Source: JAUILA01 sp050289805
Lineage (GTDB): Bacteria > Bacteroidota > Bacteroidia > Cytophagales > Cyclobacteriaceae
Direction of reading: 5' to 3'
Assembly: GCA_050289805.1 (NCBI GenBank)
Contig: JBNKGL010000019.1
Location: 19,589-83,588 of the forward strand
Length of the DNA: 64,000 nt
Below the pieces are notes generated by a model, which worked only from the letters and a program-made list of their open reading frames with translations, was not told where the DNA came from and ran no database searches. The position numbers were made by a program, and so were the translations under genes. This document shows positions 25,792 through 35,035 of the stretch, one piece after another; within the stretch, counting starts at the first letter, position 1; each line of letters starts with the position of its first letter.

Positions 25792-26817
25792 CTATTTTTT
25801 CATTAGCTGACTCCCTATTAAAGATAGGGCTCCTGCGACAATTATCACAACAGTTTGCCAGGCATGAAAAATAAAGGTGAATGCGCCTGCCTTATTTTCA
25901 GGGATGGCATACAGCATGATCAGTCCGAGCGGTACAAGTACGTGAAAACTTCCGGCGCCTCCGGGAAGAGGTATAGCCATGGCGATTCCGCCGATCACAA
26001 AAATTGTGAGCGCGGCAAAAATACCGAGATGGGCCGTTTCGGGAAATGCCAGCATCACAAAGTACATCATGAGATAGTAGAGCACCCAGATGGCAATCGA
26101 ATACAAAATGAAAAGTACCCTGCTTTCCAGCCTGAACACACTAAGAACGCCGCTCTTCATGCCACGCAGCATCCGTCGTGCGTGAGTCACCATTCGCAGA
26201 GCAAAAAAGCGCCTTGTTCTGAAGATGTATCTGATGATAAAATATATTGCCACGAAGAAAATGACAGCCCCCACCAGGACCATGTAGGGAAAATTACCCC
26301 CACCTTCTCCGGTTCTTGACAACTCCCGAATTTCATCGGAGCGAAAAAAGTACATCAGCGTATCCAGTTCGACCAGAAAAGAAACGGCAATCAGAGTGAT
26401 CAGGAATATCAGGTCGATTACGCGTTCGGCAACAACGGTTCCGAGGGAAACATCAACCGGAGTCTTGTTCAGCCTGTATAAATTATAACAGCGTGAAACT
26501 TCTCCGCCCCTGGGAATTACCAGGTTAATAAAATAGCCTACCATGACCGACATAAAGCCCTGCAGAAGCGAAAAGCGGTATCCCATCGGAAACAGTAGTA
26601 ATTTCCACCGTTCCGCACGTATGGCGTGGCTCAGCAATGCGGCAACCGCCGAAAGGAGAAGAAAAGGCTTGTCTGCCTTGGCCCAAACCGAGACGATATA
26701 GTCCCAGCGGCTCTCTCCTTCAGCCACATCAATATTTGTATAGGAAAGCCATAACAGGAAGCCCGTTATAGCCAACATTAAAATATACTTTAGGGAGTTC
26801 TTAATCCTTTTGTTCAT
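25792..26817 (-). CDS. Flippase-like membrane protein (LPG synthase TM domain, UPF0104 family)
   Basis: A 341-residue protein with about eight membrane helices. It carries the family motif NLVIPRGGEVSRCYNLYRL near residue 95 (Bacteroidota form of the PAR/GE-type motif) and AIPLPGGAGSFHVLVPLGL near 290. It corresponds to the membrane half of MprF-like lysylphosphatidylglycerol synthases, without the soluble aminoacyltransferase half, so lipid flipping or glycolipid handling is more likely than synthesis. The start lies 6 bases after the panD stop, so panC-panD-this gene form one operon. Confidence 0.85.
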   Translation of the reverse strand: MNKRIKNSLKYILMLAITGFLLWLSYTNIDVAEGESRWDYIVSVWAKADKPFLLLSAVAALLSHAIRAERWKLLLFPMGYRFSLLQGFMSVMVGYFINLVIPRGGEVSRCYNLYRLNKTPVDVSLGTVVAERVIDLIFLITLIAVSFLVELDTLMYFFRSDEIRELSRTGEGGGNFPYMVLVGAVIFFVAIYFIIRYIFRTRRFFALRMVTHARRMLRGMKSGVLSVFRLESRVLFILYSIAIWVLYYLMMYFVMLAFPETAHLGIFAALTIFVIGGIAMAIPLPGGAGSFHVLVPLGLIMLYAIPENKAGAFTFIFHAWQTVVIIVAGALSLIGSQLMKK

Positions 26818-26823
26818 ACAGGA

Positions 26824-27174
26824 TTATTGAAGAAGCTGATTGTTTTCGTCCGGAAAGATAATACTTGGTTTGAAATTTTTCGCCTCTTCGAAGTCCATCG
26901 ATGCATAAGAAATAATAATTATTATATCACCCACCTGTGTTTTTCTGGCAGCAGGCCCGTTCATGCATATCTCGCCACTTCCTCTTTTCCCCTTGATAAC
27001 ATAGGTTTCAAGTCGCTCACCATTGTTCACGTTAACGATCTGCACTTTTTCTCCGGCAATTAGATTTGCAGCCTCCATCAGATCCTCATCGATTGTAATA
27101 CTACCCACGTAATGCAGTTCTGCCTGCGTTACACGTACCCGGTGGATCTTGGATTTTAAGATTTCAATATACAT
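26824..27174 (-). CDS. panD: Aspartate 1-decarboxylase
   Basis: A 116-residue pyruvoyl enzyme that makes beta-alanine from L-aspartate for pantothenate and CoA. I chose the ATG giving MYIEILKSKIHRVRVTQAEL, which puts the self-cleavage site Gly24-Ser25 (HYVGSITID) at its conserved position; the six-residue upstream extension is not conserved. The NGPAARKTQVGDIIIII region matches the family C-terminal half. It lies 4 bases downstream of panC, its pathway partner, which uses the beta-alanine it produces. Confidence 0.95.
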   Translation of the reverse strand: MYIEILKSKIHRVRVTQAELHYVGSITIDEDLMEAANLIAGEKVQIVNVNNGERLETYVIKGKRGSGEICMNGPAARKTQVGDIIIIISYASMDFEEAKNFKPSIIFPDENNQLLQ

Positions 27175-27178
27175 TTTA

Positions 27179-28027
27179 TTATTCCTTCTCAATTAAAATG
27201 TTGTCGATCAGCCGTACAGGACCAACATTTCCTGCCACACATAGCGCAACTAACTTTTTCTCAAAATGGTTCATTACAGGCTTCAAAGTTTCCGAATCAA
27301 CAATTTCAAAATATTCAGGTACAACCCCTTGTTTTTCAAGCCATTGCATATTATCAATTTTAATTTTCCCGGGATCATCACCGGCCAGAAGCGCGGATGC
27401 ACCCCGCTTCAGGGAGGCATACAACGCCGTTGCCGTTTGTCTTTCCTCAGGATTCAGGCGCATATTACGGCTCGACATTGCAAGGCCATCCGCTTCCCTC
27501 ACAATAGGCTCACAAATCAATTCAACCTGGAACGACATATCTGTTACCAGTTGACGGATGATGGCAAACTGTTGCAGGTCTTTCTGACCAAAATACGCCT
27601 TGTCGGGAGACAGGATATGGAATAATTTTGAAACTACCAATCCAACACCATTAAAATGCCCTGGCCTGAATTTGCCCTCCATCACCTCTTCCAGCATACC
27701 AAAATGCAGCGACATACGGGGGTTTTCCCTGTACATCTCTTCTTCTCCCGGTAAAAAAACAGCATCGCAACCTTCTTGTTCAAGAATAGATAAATCCTTG
27801 TCCCAATGCCGTGGATAAAGTTTAAGGTCTTCCGGATTGTTGAATTGAGTGGGGTTAACGAATATGCTGCATACAGAAATATCATTATCCCGCTTGCAGG
27901 CTCCCAGCAATGACAAATGGCCCTGGTGCAGTGCCCCCATTGTAGGCACTAATCCAATGCTTTTCTGCATCAAACGCTGCGTTCGCAGGTATTCCTGAAT
28001 AGGCTCAATCTGATTAAAAACCTCCAT
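27179..28027 (-). CDS. panC: Pantothenate synthetase
   Basis: A 282-residue ligase that joins pantoate and beta-alanine with ATP. Motifs: VPTMGALHQGHLSL (HIGH-like, residues 28-37), SIFVNPTQFNNPEDL, GKFRPGHFNGVG, FGQKDLQQFAIIRQL and the KMSKS-like SSRNMRL. The start at ATG 28027 (MEVFNQIEPI) is supported by a TACTTTTG promoter box just upstream (28060-28067). A longer frame from a TTG at 28084 would begin upstream of that box. It heads the panC-panD-flippase operon and is divergent from the starch-synthase-like gene. Confidence 0.95.
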   Translation of the reverse strand: MEVFNQIEPIQEYLRTQRLMQKSIGLVPTMGALHQGHLSLLGACKRDNDISVCSIFVNPTQFNNPEDLKLYPRHWDKDLSILEQEGCDAVFLPGEEEMYRENPRMSLHFGMLEEVMEGKFRPGHFNGVGLVVSKLFHILSPDKAYFGQKDLQQFAIIRQLVTDMSFQVELICEPIVREADGLAMSSRNMRLNPEERQTATALYASLKRGASALLAGDDPGKIKIDNMQWLEKQGVVPEYFEIVDSETLKPVMNHFEKKLVALCVAGNVGPVRLIDNILIEKE

Positions 28028-28059
28028 GAGGAACGGGACAATTGCCTGTAAAATGGATG

Positions 28060-28067
28060 CAAAAGTA
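28060..28067 (-). promoter_or_regulatory. panC: -7 promoter box of the panC operon
   Basis: On the minus strand this reads TACTTTTG, an exact TAnnTTTG box, placing the transcript start about 25-30 bases before the panC ATG. It faces another such box at 28111 on the plus strand. Confidence 0.55.
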
Positions 28068-28110
28068 GGTTTTTCAAAATACAATATGTGGATAACCGGT
28101 GAAAATTTTG

Positions 28111-28118
28111 TATTTTTG
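28111..28118 (+). promoter_or_regulatory. -7 promoter box of the GT5-DUF4270-glmS operon
   Basis: TATTTTTG fits the TAnnTTTG consensus and lies 35 bases before the chosen start of the starch-synthase-like gene. It excludes the in-frame upstream start at 28099, which would precede the transcript start. Confidence 0.55.
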
Positions 28119-28152
28119 TGTCTTGTTTAAGGCAAATCAAACCCCCTTTAAT

Positions 28153-28959
28153 ATGTCAAAACTTCGTATTCTTTATGTAGCCAGCGAAATTAATCCCTTT
28201 CTTAAAACTTCCGAAGTAGCTGAATTCGTGAGAAAATTGCCCCAGGCAATGCAGGAAAAAGGAATGGAGATCAGAATTTTAGTGCCGCGATTCGGTTTGA
28301 TCAACGAACGCAAGAACCGGTTGCATGAAGTGGTGCGTCTGTCGGGAATCAACATCGCTATTGGCGAAGAGGAAAAACCACTCGTAATAAAGGTTGCCTC
28401 GATTCCTAATGCGAAGCTTCAGGTTTATTTCATCGACAATGAAGATTATTTCCACCGGAAGTCGGTCTTCCATGATAAGGAAAATAATTTCTATGCAGAT
28501 AATGATGAACGTGCCATTTTCTTCTGCAAAGGTGTGATCGAGACTGTCCGTAAACTTGGATGGGCTCCCGATATTGTACATTGCAATGACTGGATGACAA
28601 GCCTCATCCCATTGTATTTGAAGACTACTTATAAAAATGATCCGTTATTTAAAAACACCAAGACTGTTTTTACCGTATACGATACACCGTTCAAGCACAA
28701 ATTTAGCACAGATCTGCTGGATAAGGTTAGAATGATGGATATCGATGATGGCATGCTTCAGAACCTGAAGACAGCGGATTATCTTGGATTCATTAAACTT
28801 GGAATGGAATTTTCAGATGCCGTTATCAAAGCAGAGGAGAATTCTACCTTGAACGGTATGTTTGAAGAAATGACCGAACAAAAGAAGTTTGAAGTAATTG
28901 AAAACGACGACAACATTACCGACTCTTATTACAATCTATATAATGAACTTGCGGGCTAG
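28153..28959 (+). CDS. Glycogen/starch-synthase-like protein, GT5 N-terminal domain only
   Basis: A 268-residue protein starting MSKLRILYVASEINPFLKTS. It aligns with the N-terminal Rossmann half of GT5 glycogen/starch synthases (ILVPRFGLINERKNRLHEVV, VYFIDNEDYFHRK, PDIVHCNDWMTSLIPLYLK). The C-terminal GT1-like half that completes the active site is absent. The substrate motif KTGG is altered to KTSE, so glycogen synthesis by this protein alone is doubtful. It may be a binding or regulatory protein. The DUF4270 gene starts inside its last 17 bases. Short homologues at this locus are common in the phylum, so this is not a fresh truncation. Confidence 0.8.
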   Translation: MSKLRILYVASEINPFLKTSEVAEFVRKLPQAMQEKGMEIRILVPRFGLINERKNRLHEVVRLSGINIAIGEEEKPLVIKVASIPNAKLQVYFIDNEDYFHRKSVFHDKENNFYADNDERAIFFCKGVIETVRKLGWAPDIVHCNDWMTSLIPLYLKTTYKNDPLFKNTKTVFTVYDTPFKHKFSTDLLDKVRMMDIDDGMLQNLKTADYLGFIKLGMEFSDAVIKAEENSTLNGMFEEMTEQKKFEVIENDDNITDSYYNLYNELAG

Positions 28960-30382
28960 ACTATTGGGACTGATGCTTCTGTCAGTCCCTCTATTTTTTT
29001 CGTGTGGAGAGGAAGAAAATACCATTGGATTACCCCCTGAGAATGATCTGGGGATTTTTTTTGTAGAAATACCGTTGCGCGATTATGTCTCGCAGGTCTG
29101 GGTGGATGATATATCTTCCCGGGCAAGAGACGCCGTGCTTGTCGGAAGCTACATGGATGAACACTTCGGATTTATTAAAGCAGAGCATTTTTCAGAAATC
29201 CTGCTGCCCGAAGTAAATCCAGGCAAAAAATTCCAGGCAGATGCGTCTTTTGATTCCCTCGTACTGGAGTTGCGTATCAACGGCCTTACCGGAAACCAGT
29301 TGATTGCAACACAGCAGGGTATTGAAATATACCAGCTTGCGGATACCATCCAGGCGTTTGAACAGAATTATTACAATTACTCCACCCAGGATGTGGGCAT
29401 AAAGCTGGGTGAAAAGAGCTTTTATGTTTACCCCGATTCGGTCGGATTAAACTTCAGCGACACCAATTTACCGGATTCGGCAGATGAGCGATCGCTCTAT
29501 GATAATAATGGTGACTACATCTATATGACACGGGTGACCCTGGATCCGGCTTTTGGCCAGCAATTTTTCCAGGATATGAAATCTGACACAACAAGTTCAT
29601 CACCTTTTGCGAGCAGTACAGATTTTGCCGCTTATTTCAAGGGCCTGAACTTCCGCAGTCCGCAAACAAACAGCGCCATTATCAGATATTCCCCCTTCGA
29701 CAGCCGTACCCGGATGGTCGTATATTATTCACAGGTGGAAGATGATACATTACGGCAAAAATCCGTAAAATTTGGACTGAGCCGCACCATTAATTACAAC
29801 AATATTGTTCCAAATCGTGACCAGGGATGGATGGGTTCTGATTTTGATGAGATCACGTCATTCTATGAACAAATAAAACTGGATACTGGCTATGCCTATG
29901 GGCAGGCGGGGACGAATTTATTCATGAGCCTTGATATGTCACCCTTTTATGCGTTTGCAGACACAGTTGGGAATCCAATCATTCAAAATGCCGTGTTACT
30001 TTTTGAAGATATCTCCGGGGAACAGTCAGATGAAGACGCGATGCTGGAACTGCCAAATTTCATTTCGTTTCAGCTCACAACAAAAGACAGCCTCCAGGCA
30101 GGATTTTTCAACGTAGTTCCGGAAGTATTTTCAGAATTCCCTCGTACGGGTGTTGAATATGATGATGATATCAATGGATATAGGGTTGAGATTCCTTTAT
30201 ATTTACAATCATTGGTGACAGGACGGAATGAGTTCGATCAGGTAATTATATCTGTTTCAGATGTTGATCCTTCCACGGGACAAATCCGGCCTGAAAACCG
30301 TTCTTTCAAGCGAATAATCGCTGATAAGGACAACATGAAAATTCGATTGTATTATACTATTCCTAACTCAAATACGGAGTAA
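28943..30382 (+). CDS. DUF4270 family lipoprotein
   Basis: A 479-residue secreted protein starting MNLRARLLGLMLLS with a lipoprotein signal and lipobox FSC (Cys21). I reject a start 45 bases upstream because it buries the signal sequence. The rest is beta-rich, with repeated YDNNGDYIYMTRVTLDP- and FRSPQTNSAIIRYSP-like segments characteristic of DUF4270, a Bacteroidota outer-membrane lipoprotein family of unknown function. It overlaps the preceding gene by 17 bases and precedes glmS by 2 bases, so the three form a tight operon. The link to amino-sugar synthesis suggests an envelope role. Confidence 0.82.
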   Translation: MNLRARLLGLMLLSVPLFFSCGEEENTIGLPPENDLGIFFVEIPLRDYVSQVWVDDISSRARDAVLVGSYMDEHFGFIKAEHFSEILLPEVNPGKKFQADASFDSLVLELRINGLTGNQLIATQQGIEIYQLADTIQAFEQNYYNYSTQDVGIKLGEKSFYVYPDSVGLNFSDTNLPDSADERSLYDNNGDYIYMTRVTLDPAFGQQFFQDMKSDTTSSSPFASSTDFAAYFKGLNFRSPQTNSAIIRYSPFDSRTRMVVYYSQVEDDTLRQKSVKFGLSRTINYNNIVPNRDQGWMGSDFDEITSFYEQIKLDTGYAYGQAGTNLFMSLDMSPFYAFADTVGNPIIQNAVLLFEDISGEQSDEDAMLELPNFISFQLTTKDSLQAGFFNVVPEVFSEFPRTGVEYDDDINGYRVEIPLYLQSLVTGRNEFDQVIISVSDVDPSTGQIRPENRSFKRIIADKDNMKIRLYYTIPNSNTE

Positions 30383-30384
30383 TT

Positions 30385-32220
30385 ATGTGTGGAATTGTTG
30401 CTTATGTCGGTCAGAAGCCTGCACATGAGGTAATTATAAAAGGCCTGAAAAGACTTGAATACCGCGGATATGACAGCGCGGGTATTGCCCTGATGAATGA
30501 CGGCCTCAATATTTACAAGAAAAAAGGTCGTGTTGCAGAACTGGAAAATTATCTGAAAGATAAAAATCTTGACAGCACCATCGGCATCGGTCATACAAGA
30601 TGGGCTACTCATGGAGAGCCAAACGATGCCAATGCACACCCCCACTATTCCTACAGCAAGAACCTGGCAATTATCCATAATGGAATTATTGAGAATTACT
30701 CTGTACTCCGCCAGGAACTGGTCAATAAAGGCCATACCTTCATGAGTGAAACTGATTCTGAAGTTTTTATTCATTTCATCGAAGACATTCAGATCAACAA
30801 TGACTGTACGCTGGAAGAAGCCGTTCGCCTGGCATTGAATAAAGTTGTGGGTGCCTATGCCATCGTGATCATGTCGAAAGAAAATCCCGATATGCTCATC
30901 GCAGCACGCAAAGGAAGTCCGCTCGTGATCGGAGTAGGAAAAAATGAATTCTTCCTGGCATCAGATGCTACCCCGATTGTAGAATATACCAACGAAGTCG
31001 TCTACCTGAATGATCTTGAAATTGCCGTCATCGACAATAACGAACTGAATATTCGTACCATTCAGGATATCCCGATGACTCCCTATATCCATACGCTCGA
31101 CATGGAGCTGGAAGCCATTGAAAAAGGTGGCTATGAGCATTTCATGCTTAAAGAGATTTATGAGCAGCCTCGTTCAATTGGTGATTGTATGCGGGGAAGG
31201 CTGGATGCAAACAATGGACGTCTCGTATTGGGCGGCATCCGTGAATATGCCAATAAACTCATAAATGCAGACCGGATCATCATTGTAGCATGTGGAACTT
31301 CATGGCACGCAGGCCTCGTAGCAGAATATTTCTTTGAAGAGTTTTGCCGTATTCCCGTTGAAGTGGAGTATGCATCAGAATTCAGATACCGAAACCCGGT
31401 AATCAAGGAAGGTGATGTAGTGATTGCCATTTCTCAGTCGGGTGAAACCGCAGATACACTTGCCGCTATTGAGCTGGCCAAATCTAAGGGTGCCATCATA
31501 TTCGGAGTATGTAATGTGGTGGGATCATCCATCGCAAGAACAAGCCACGAAGGAGCCTATACCCATGCCGGTCCTGAAATTGGTGTTGCCAGTACAAAGG
31601 CATTCACGGCGCAGCTCACCGTATTAAACATGATCGCCCTTCGGGTAGCGCATAGCAAGGGTACAATTACAGAAAGCAGGTATCATGAGTTACTTGTGGA
31701 ACTGGAAAATATTCCGTTAAAGGTAGAACAGGCTCTGAAGCTCGATGCCCAGATAGAGCATATTTCCAATGAGTTCAAGGATTCAAGGAATTTCCTGTAC
31801 CTGGGAAGGGGCTATAATTTCCCGGTTGCGCTCGAAGGTGCATTAAAGCTTAAGGAGATCTCTTACATTCATGCGGAAGGATACCCCGCAGCCGAAATGA
31901 AACACGGTCCGATTGCGCTTATTGATGAAGAAATGCCAGTCGTATTTATCGCTACCCGCGATAGTTCATATGATAAGGTTGTTTCCAATATTCAGGAAGT
32001 AAAGGCTCGTAAAGGTCGTGTGATCGCCATCGTAACAGAAGGAGACGCGCTTATACCTCAAATGGCAGAATTTGTCATTGAAGTTCCGCGGACAGATGAA
32101 GCGCTGATGCCGATGGTGTCTGTAATCCCTTTACAGCTTCTCTCCTATCACATTGCAGTCATGCGCGGGTGTAATGTAGATCAGCCACGAAACCTGGCAA
32201 AGTCGGTTACGGTGGAATAA
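30385..32220 (+). CDS. glmS: Glutamine--fructose-6-phosphate aminotransferase (isomerising)
   Basis: A 611-residue enzyme that makes glucosamine 6-phosphate from fructose 6-phosphate and glutamine, the entry to peptidoglycan and LPS amino sugars. Cys2 of MCGIVAYVGQK is the glutaminase nucleophile; GHTRWATHGEPNDANAHPH follows. Two SIS domains carry the sugar site (VACGTSWHAGLVAEYF, ISQSGETADTLAAI, GRGYNFPVALEGALKLKEIS, EMKHGPIALID). The end is the highly conserved DQPRNLAKSVTVE. The last 40 bases of the gene, including the stop, are repeated exactly at 40561-40600 on the far side of the nos cluster, which marks the gene end as an insertion site. Confidence 0.96.
   Translation: MCGIVAYVGQKPAHEVIIKGLKRLEYRGYDSAGIALMNDGLNIYKKKGRVAELENYLKDKNLDSTIGIGHTRWATHGEPNDANAHPHYSYSKNLAIIHNGIIENYSVLRQELVNKGHTFMSETDSEVFIHFIEDIQINNDCTLEEAVRLALNKVVGAYAIVIMSKENPDMLIAARKGSPLVIGVGKNEFFLASDATPIVEYTNEVVYLNDLEIAVIDNNELNIRTIQDIPMTPYIHTLDMELEAIEKGGYEHFMLKEIYEQPRSIGDCMRGRLDANNGRLVLGGIREYANKLINADRIIIVACGTSWHAGLVAEYFFEEFCRIPVEVEYASEFRYRNPVIKEGDVVIAISQSGETADTLAAIELAKSKGAIIFGVCNVVGSSIARTSHEGAYTHAGPEIGVASTKAFTAQLTVLNMIALRVAHSKGTITESRYHELLVELENIPLKVEQALKLDAQIEHISNEFKDSRNFLYLGRGYNFPVALEGALKLKEISYIHAEGYPAAEMKHGPIALIDEEMPVVFIATRDSSYDKVVSNIQEVKARKGRVIAIVTEGDALIPQMAEFVIEVPRTDEALMPMVSVIPLQLLSYHIAVMRGCNVDQPRNLAKSVTVE
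32181..32220 (+). repeat. 40-bp direct repeat, left copy (glmS 3' end)
   Basis: The last 40 bases of glmS, from TCAGCCACGA to GGTGGAATAA, are identical at every position to 40561-40600. The flanks differ immediately on both sides. Because the repeat ends with the stop codon and covers the most conserved glmS codons, it looks like the left attachment-site copy of an inserted island that kept glmS intact. Confidence 0.85.
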
Positions 32221-32317
32221 GCAAATATTAGCTCAAATTCTACAGACCATGTGTTAAAGGCGTTTTTCAACATAACTCTTTTGGAATGACAGCCTGTAAA
32301 AATCCAGCACATCGTAC

Positions 32318-33100
32318 TTAGAAATCTTTTTGTTTTGCGGAAGAAACAAAACACCAGAGTGGGAGGATTGTCCAGAGGATAAGTGCTAAAAATGATATAC
32401 TAAGGCCGAGCTGTGTACCCATAAATGACTTAAATACCGCACCTGTATATCCAAGCAATGCTGAAATATCAAGCTTAAGCAGGATCAGGATACGTGAAAG
32501 ATCTATTGGGTTCAAAATAGTGGCACATAGGGAGAAGACGTCCAATGGATAATCCTCAAAGATGACAAGGGATAGAAGAAATAAACCGTCATAGACCACT
32601 GCCATAAATAACCAAAGAAGTATCGCGTAGCCAAAACCTTTAATCTTATTCTCATTTGCCAATGCAATATTAAATGCGAGTCCGGAGAAGATGGCGGTAA
32701 GAAATGAACCTATAAGGATCAGGAGCATAAAATCAAATATCACGTTACTTCTGAATAGCCCATATGCAAGAAATGGGATACCCAGTCCCAACAACAGGCT
32801 TAACATTAGCGATCCTGTGACACCAAAATATTGACCCATAAATATCGAACTGCGCCTTGTCGGTTGTGCCAGCAATAATTCAGTGAATTCACGTGAATTA
32901 TAAAAATACATAACACCAAATATTGTGGCGATCAGCGGAATCAAAATAATAATCACATTCATGAGTGTAATTATTGCCTTTGATAAATCGTTGTTCAGAA
33001 ATAAAAGAACAAACCCCAGCAATAAATAAAACAAGAAGTAAACATAAGTCCACCGACTTCTTATCAGATCAAAAAAGGTATACTTGAGAATTTTAAACAT
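32318..33100 (-). CDS. nosY: ABC transporter permease NosY
   Basis: A 260-residue membrane protein with six hydrophobic segments and the NosY/ABC-2-type sequence FGVMYFYNSREFTELLLAQP near residue 65 and RSSIFMGQYFGVTGSLML. It forms the membrane part of the NosFY ABC transporter, which with NosD matures the copper-sulfur site of N2O reductase in the periplasm. It is the last gene of the nos operon and overlaps nosF by 8 bases. A 97-base stretch without gene or obvious terminator separates its stop from the glmS stop. Confidence 0.88.
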   Translation of the reverse strand: MFKILKYTFFDLIRSRWTYVYFLFYLLLGFVLLFLNNDLSKAIITLMNVIIILIPLIATIFGVMYFYNSREFTELLLAQPTRRSSIFMGQYFGVTGSLMLSLLLGLGIPFLAYGLFRSNVIFDFMLLILIGSFLTAIFSGLAFNIALANENKIKGFGYAILLWLFMAVVYDGLFLLSLVIFEDYPLDVFSLCATILNPIDLSRILILLKLDISALLGYTGAVFKSFMGTQLGLSISFLALILWTILPLWCFVSSAKQKDF

Positions 33101-33800
33101 GATTTTCCATTGTTATTGCCGCAATGGCATGTTCCAGGTCTGTTTGCTTGGTTTTCACAAGCAATGCGGATAAACTCCCTTTAAAATAAATATCTCCCTC
33201 GAGTAAATAAATTACTTCATCGGCCATCTCCTCTACGAATTGCAGAATATGGGTAGTGATCACGATAGTCCTCCCTGATTCTTTTTTTTTACGAATCAGG
33301 TCTTTCAAGACCAGCAATGCATTGGGGTCAAGGCCGGAAGTAGGTTCATCCAAAACCAAAATTGGGTTGTCGAACATGAATGTCAGCAAAAGGTTTACCT
33401 TTTGCTTGGTACCCCCCGAGAGGTTGTCCAGTTTCTTATCTAAAAATGGTTCAAGATGAAATTGCTCGATCAGAATAAATTCGTCACTCTCCTGGCCCCG
33501 AAGATCCTTAATCATATTGATAAGTTCCATCACACGTATGTTACCTGGAAAATTCGCGATTTGGGGAAGGTAATTAATCTTGCGGCGGTACATCCATTGA
33601 CGCGTGACAGGTTCGCCGGAAATTGTAATTTGTCCCTTATCCGGTATTACAAGTCCCAAAATACTTTTGATGAGCGTGGTCTTCCCGGAACCATTTGGCC
33701 CCAAAATAGCATATATCCCACCCTCAGGGATCTCAAGGTCTAATCCATTCAAAACGTTATTATTCCCAAACCGTTTGTATAGTTCCTTAATTAGTATCAT
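33093..33800 (-). CDS. nosF: ABC transporter ATP-binding protein NosF
   Basis: A 235-residue ATPase with Walker A GPNGSGKT (residues 34-41), Q-loop region YLPQIANFPGNIRVMELINM, signature LSGGTKQKVNLLLTF, Walker B ILVLDEPTSGLDPNA and switch His in ITTHILQFVEEMADE. These fix it as an ABC ATPase; assignment as NosF rests on the nosD-nosF-nosY order. It powers the transporter needed for assembly of the CuZ centre of NosZ. It overlaps nosY by 8 bases and nosD by 4. Confidence 0.92.
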   Translation of the reverse strand: MILIKELYKRFGNNNVLNGLDLEIPEGGIYAILGPNGSGKTTLIKSILGLVIPDKGQITISGEPVTRQWMYRRKINYLPQIANFPGNIRVMELINMIKDLRGQESDEFILIEQFHLEPFLDKKLDNLSGGTKQKVNLLLTFMFDNPILVLDEPTSGLDPNALLVLKDLIRKKKESGRTIVITTHILQFVEEMADEVIYLLEGDIYFKGSLSALLVKTKQTDLEHAIAAITMENHV

Positions 33801-35035
33801 TGAAATTTCCTCATTCTTGGTTCTGAATCCATAAGATTATCCGGTGTAAAAACGGGAGCGACTCTTTCGGAAAAATCGATGATGTCCATAAATAAACTTC
33901 TCAGAAGAATCAGGGTCTCAGGAGTACGACTTACAACATAGGAAAAAAGTTTTACAGGTCGGTATGGAATATCTCCAACACCATCCTTATTCAGATCATA
34001 TCCAGCATAACTACTCCAATAATTACCGTTAAAGGAATTATCATTGATATTGGAATTATAGGAAAGATCGAATGAATTATGGAGAAAGTTATTCCCTGTA
34101 AACGCGTTGGAATAACATGCCCCGAGCACTTTTATCGCCCAGCCATTGCTGATAAACTGGTTTGACGTGTAGTTAATACGGTTTGAACCCTCGATATTTA
34201 TGGCAATTGTATTTTCCTCAAACACATTATGATGTATTTCAGCATCATTAATTTCCTTCAACAGCATCCCGTAGGAGGCTGTACCCCAATTTTTTCGAAA
34301 TGTATTACGGCTCATAATGATTCTGCGTGAAAACATTACTGCTACACCCGCACCATTATTTTCAAATATGTTTTCGTTATAAACATTATCATTCGAAAAC
34401 ATAAAATGTAGTCCATACCTCAAATTGTCATGACTGTAATTTTTTTCTATGCGAATTGAATCTGAAAACTCAAGATAGATGCCGTCCCTGGTTTTCTCCA
34501 AACGATTATTTGAAACAAGTATATTTTTTGAATACCATAACTGAATGCCATTGCCTGAATTATATTCATCAACTGCATTCCCCTTAATAGTATTTCCGCA
34601 AACAATTCCATGAGTTGATTTTTCGAGGTAAATTCCAAAAAATAAATTTTCAAAAACATTATCCGAAATAAAAAAATCCCGGCTTCCCACCACTCGTAAC
34701 GCTGCATGATCGGAGGTGTAACTAACACCAACATTTCGTATCAGGAGGCCCTGAATAGACACCCCATCAGACGTAACGCGTAAGATCTCACCCTGTTTCA
34801 TGCCGTCAATTACCGGATAATCCTCGCCGATGATTGTCAGAGGTTTATCCACAATGATATTGAACTCTTTATAAATTCCCGACTTGATCAAAATTGTATC
34901 AGATGGTTTGGCGAGTTGAATTGCCGCTTTTATAGAAGAGATTTCACAACTTCCGCAAACCGTTAATTCTTGAGCGTACGCATTGAAATAAATGGCAAAG
35001 AAAACAACTGAACCCATGAAGAATGACCGTCTCAT
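33797..35035 (-). CDS. nosD: Periplasmic copper-site maturation protein NosD
   Basis: A 412-residue secreted protein with a signal peptide (VVFFAIYFNAYAQ). It then forms a right-handed parallel beta-helix of repeating turns rich in Asn, such as GNTIKGNAVDEYNSGNGIQL and ISDNVFENLFFGIYLEKS. This is the NosD/CASH-domain pattern. The family C-terminal motif FNGNYWSSYAGYDLNKDGVG, then DIPYRPVKLFSY, is clear. NosD delivers copper or sulfur to apo-NosZ together with NosF and NosY. It overlaps nosF and the CopD-like gene by four bases each. This stretch is strikingly AT-rich compared with glmS. Confidence 0.92.
   Translation of the reverse strand: MRRSFFMGSVVFFAIYFNAYAQELTVCGSCEISSIKAAIQLAKPSDTILIKSGIYKEFNIIVDKPLTIIGEDYPVIDGMKQGEILRVTSDGVSIQGLLIRNVGVSYTSDHAALRVVGSRDFFISDNVFENLFFGIYLEKSTHGIVCGNTIKGNAVDEYNSGNGIQLWYSKNILVSNNRLEKTRDGIYLEFSDSIRIEKNYSHDNLRYGLHFMFSNDNVYNENIFENNGAGVAVMFSRRIIMSRNTFRKNWGTASYGMLLKEINDAEIHHNVFEENTIAINIEGSNRINYTSNQFISNGWAIKVLGACYSNAFTGNNFLHNSFDLSYNSNINDNSFNGNYWSSYAGYDLNKDGVGDIPYRPVKLFSYVVSRTPETLILLRSLFMDIIDFSERVAPVFTPDNLMDSEPRMRKFQ

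Noticed and set aside
25855..26319. Plus-strand frame of 154 residues opposite the flippase-like gene
   Set aside because: Composition is His/Ser-rich and featureless, and the opposite strand encodes a clear membrane protein.
28028..28084. N-terminal extension of PanC from a TTG at 28084
   Set aside because: The extension spans the predicted -7 promoter box and is not part of the conserved PanC start; ATG 28027 fits.
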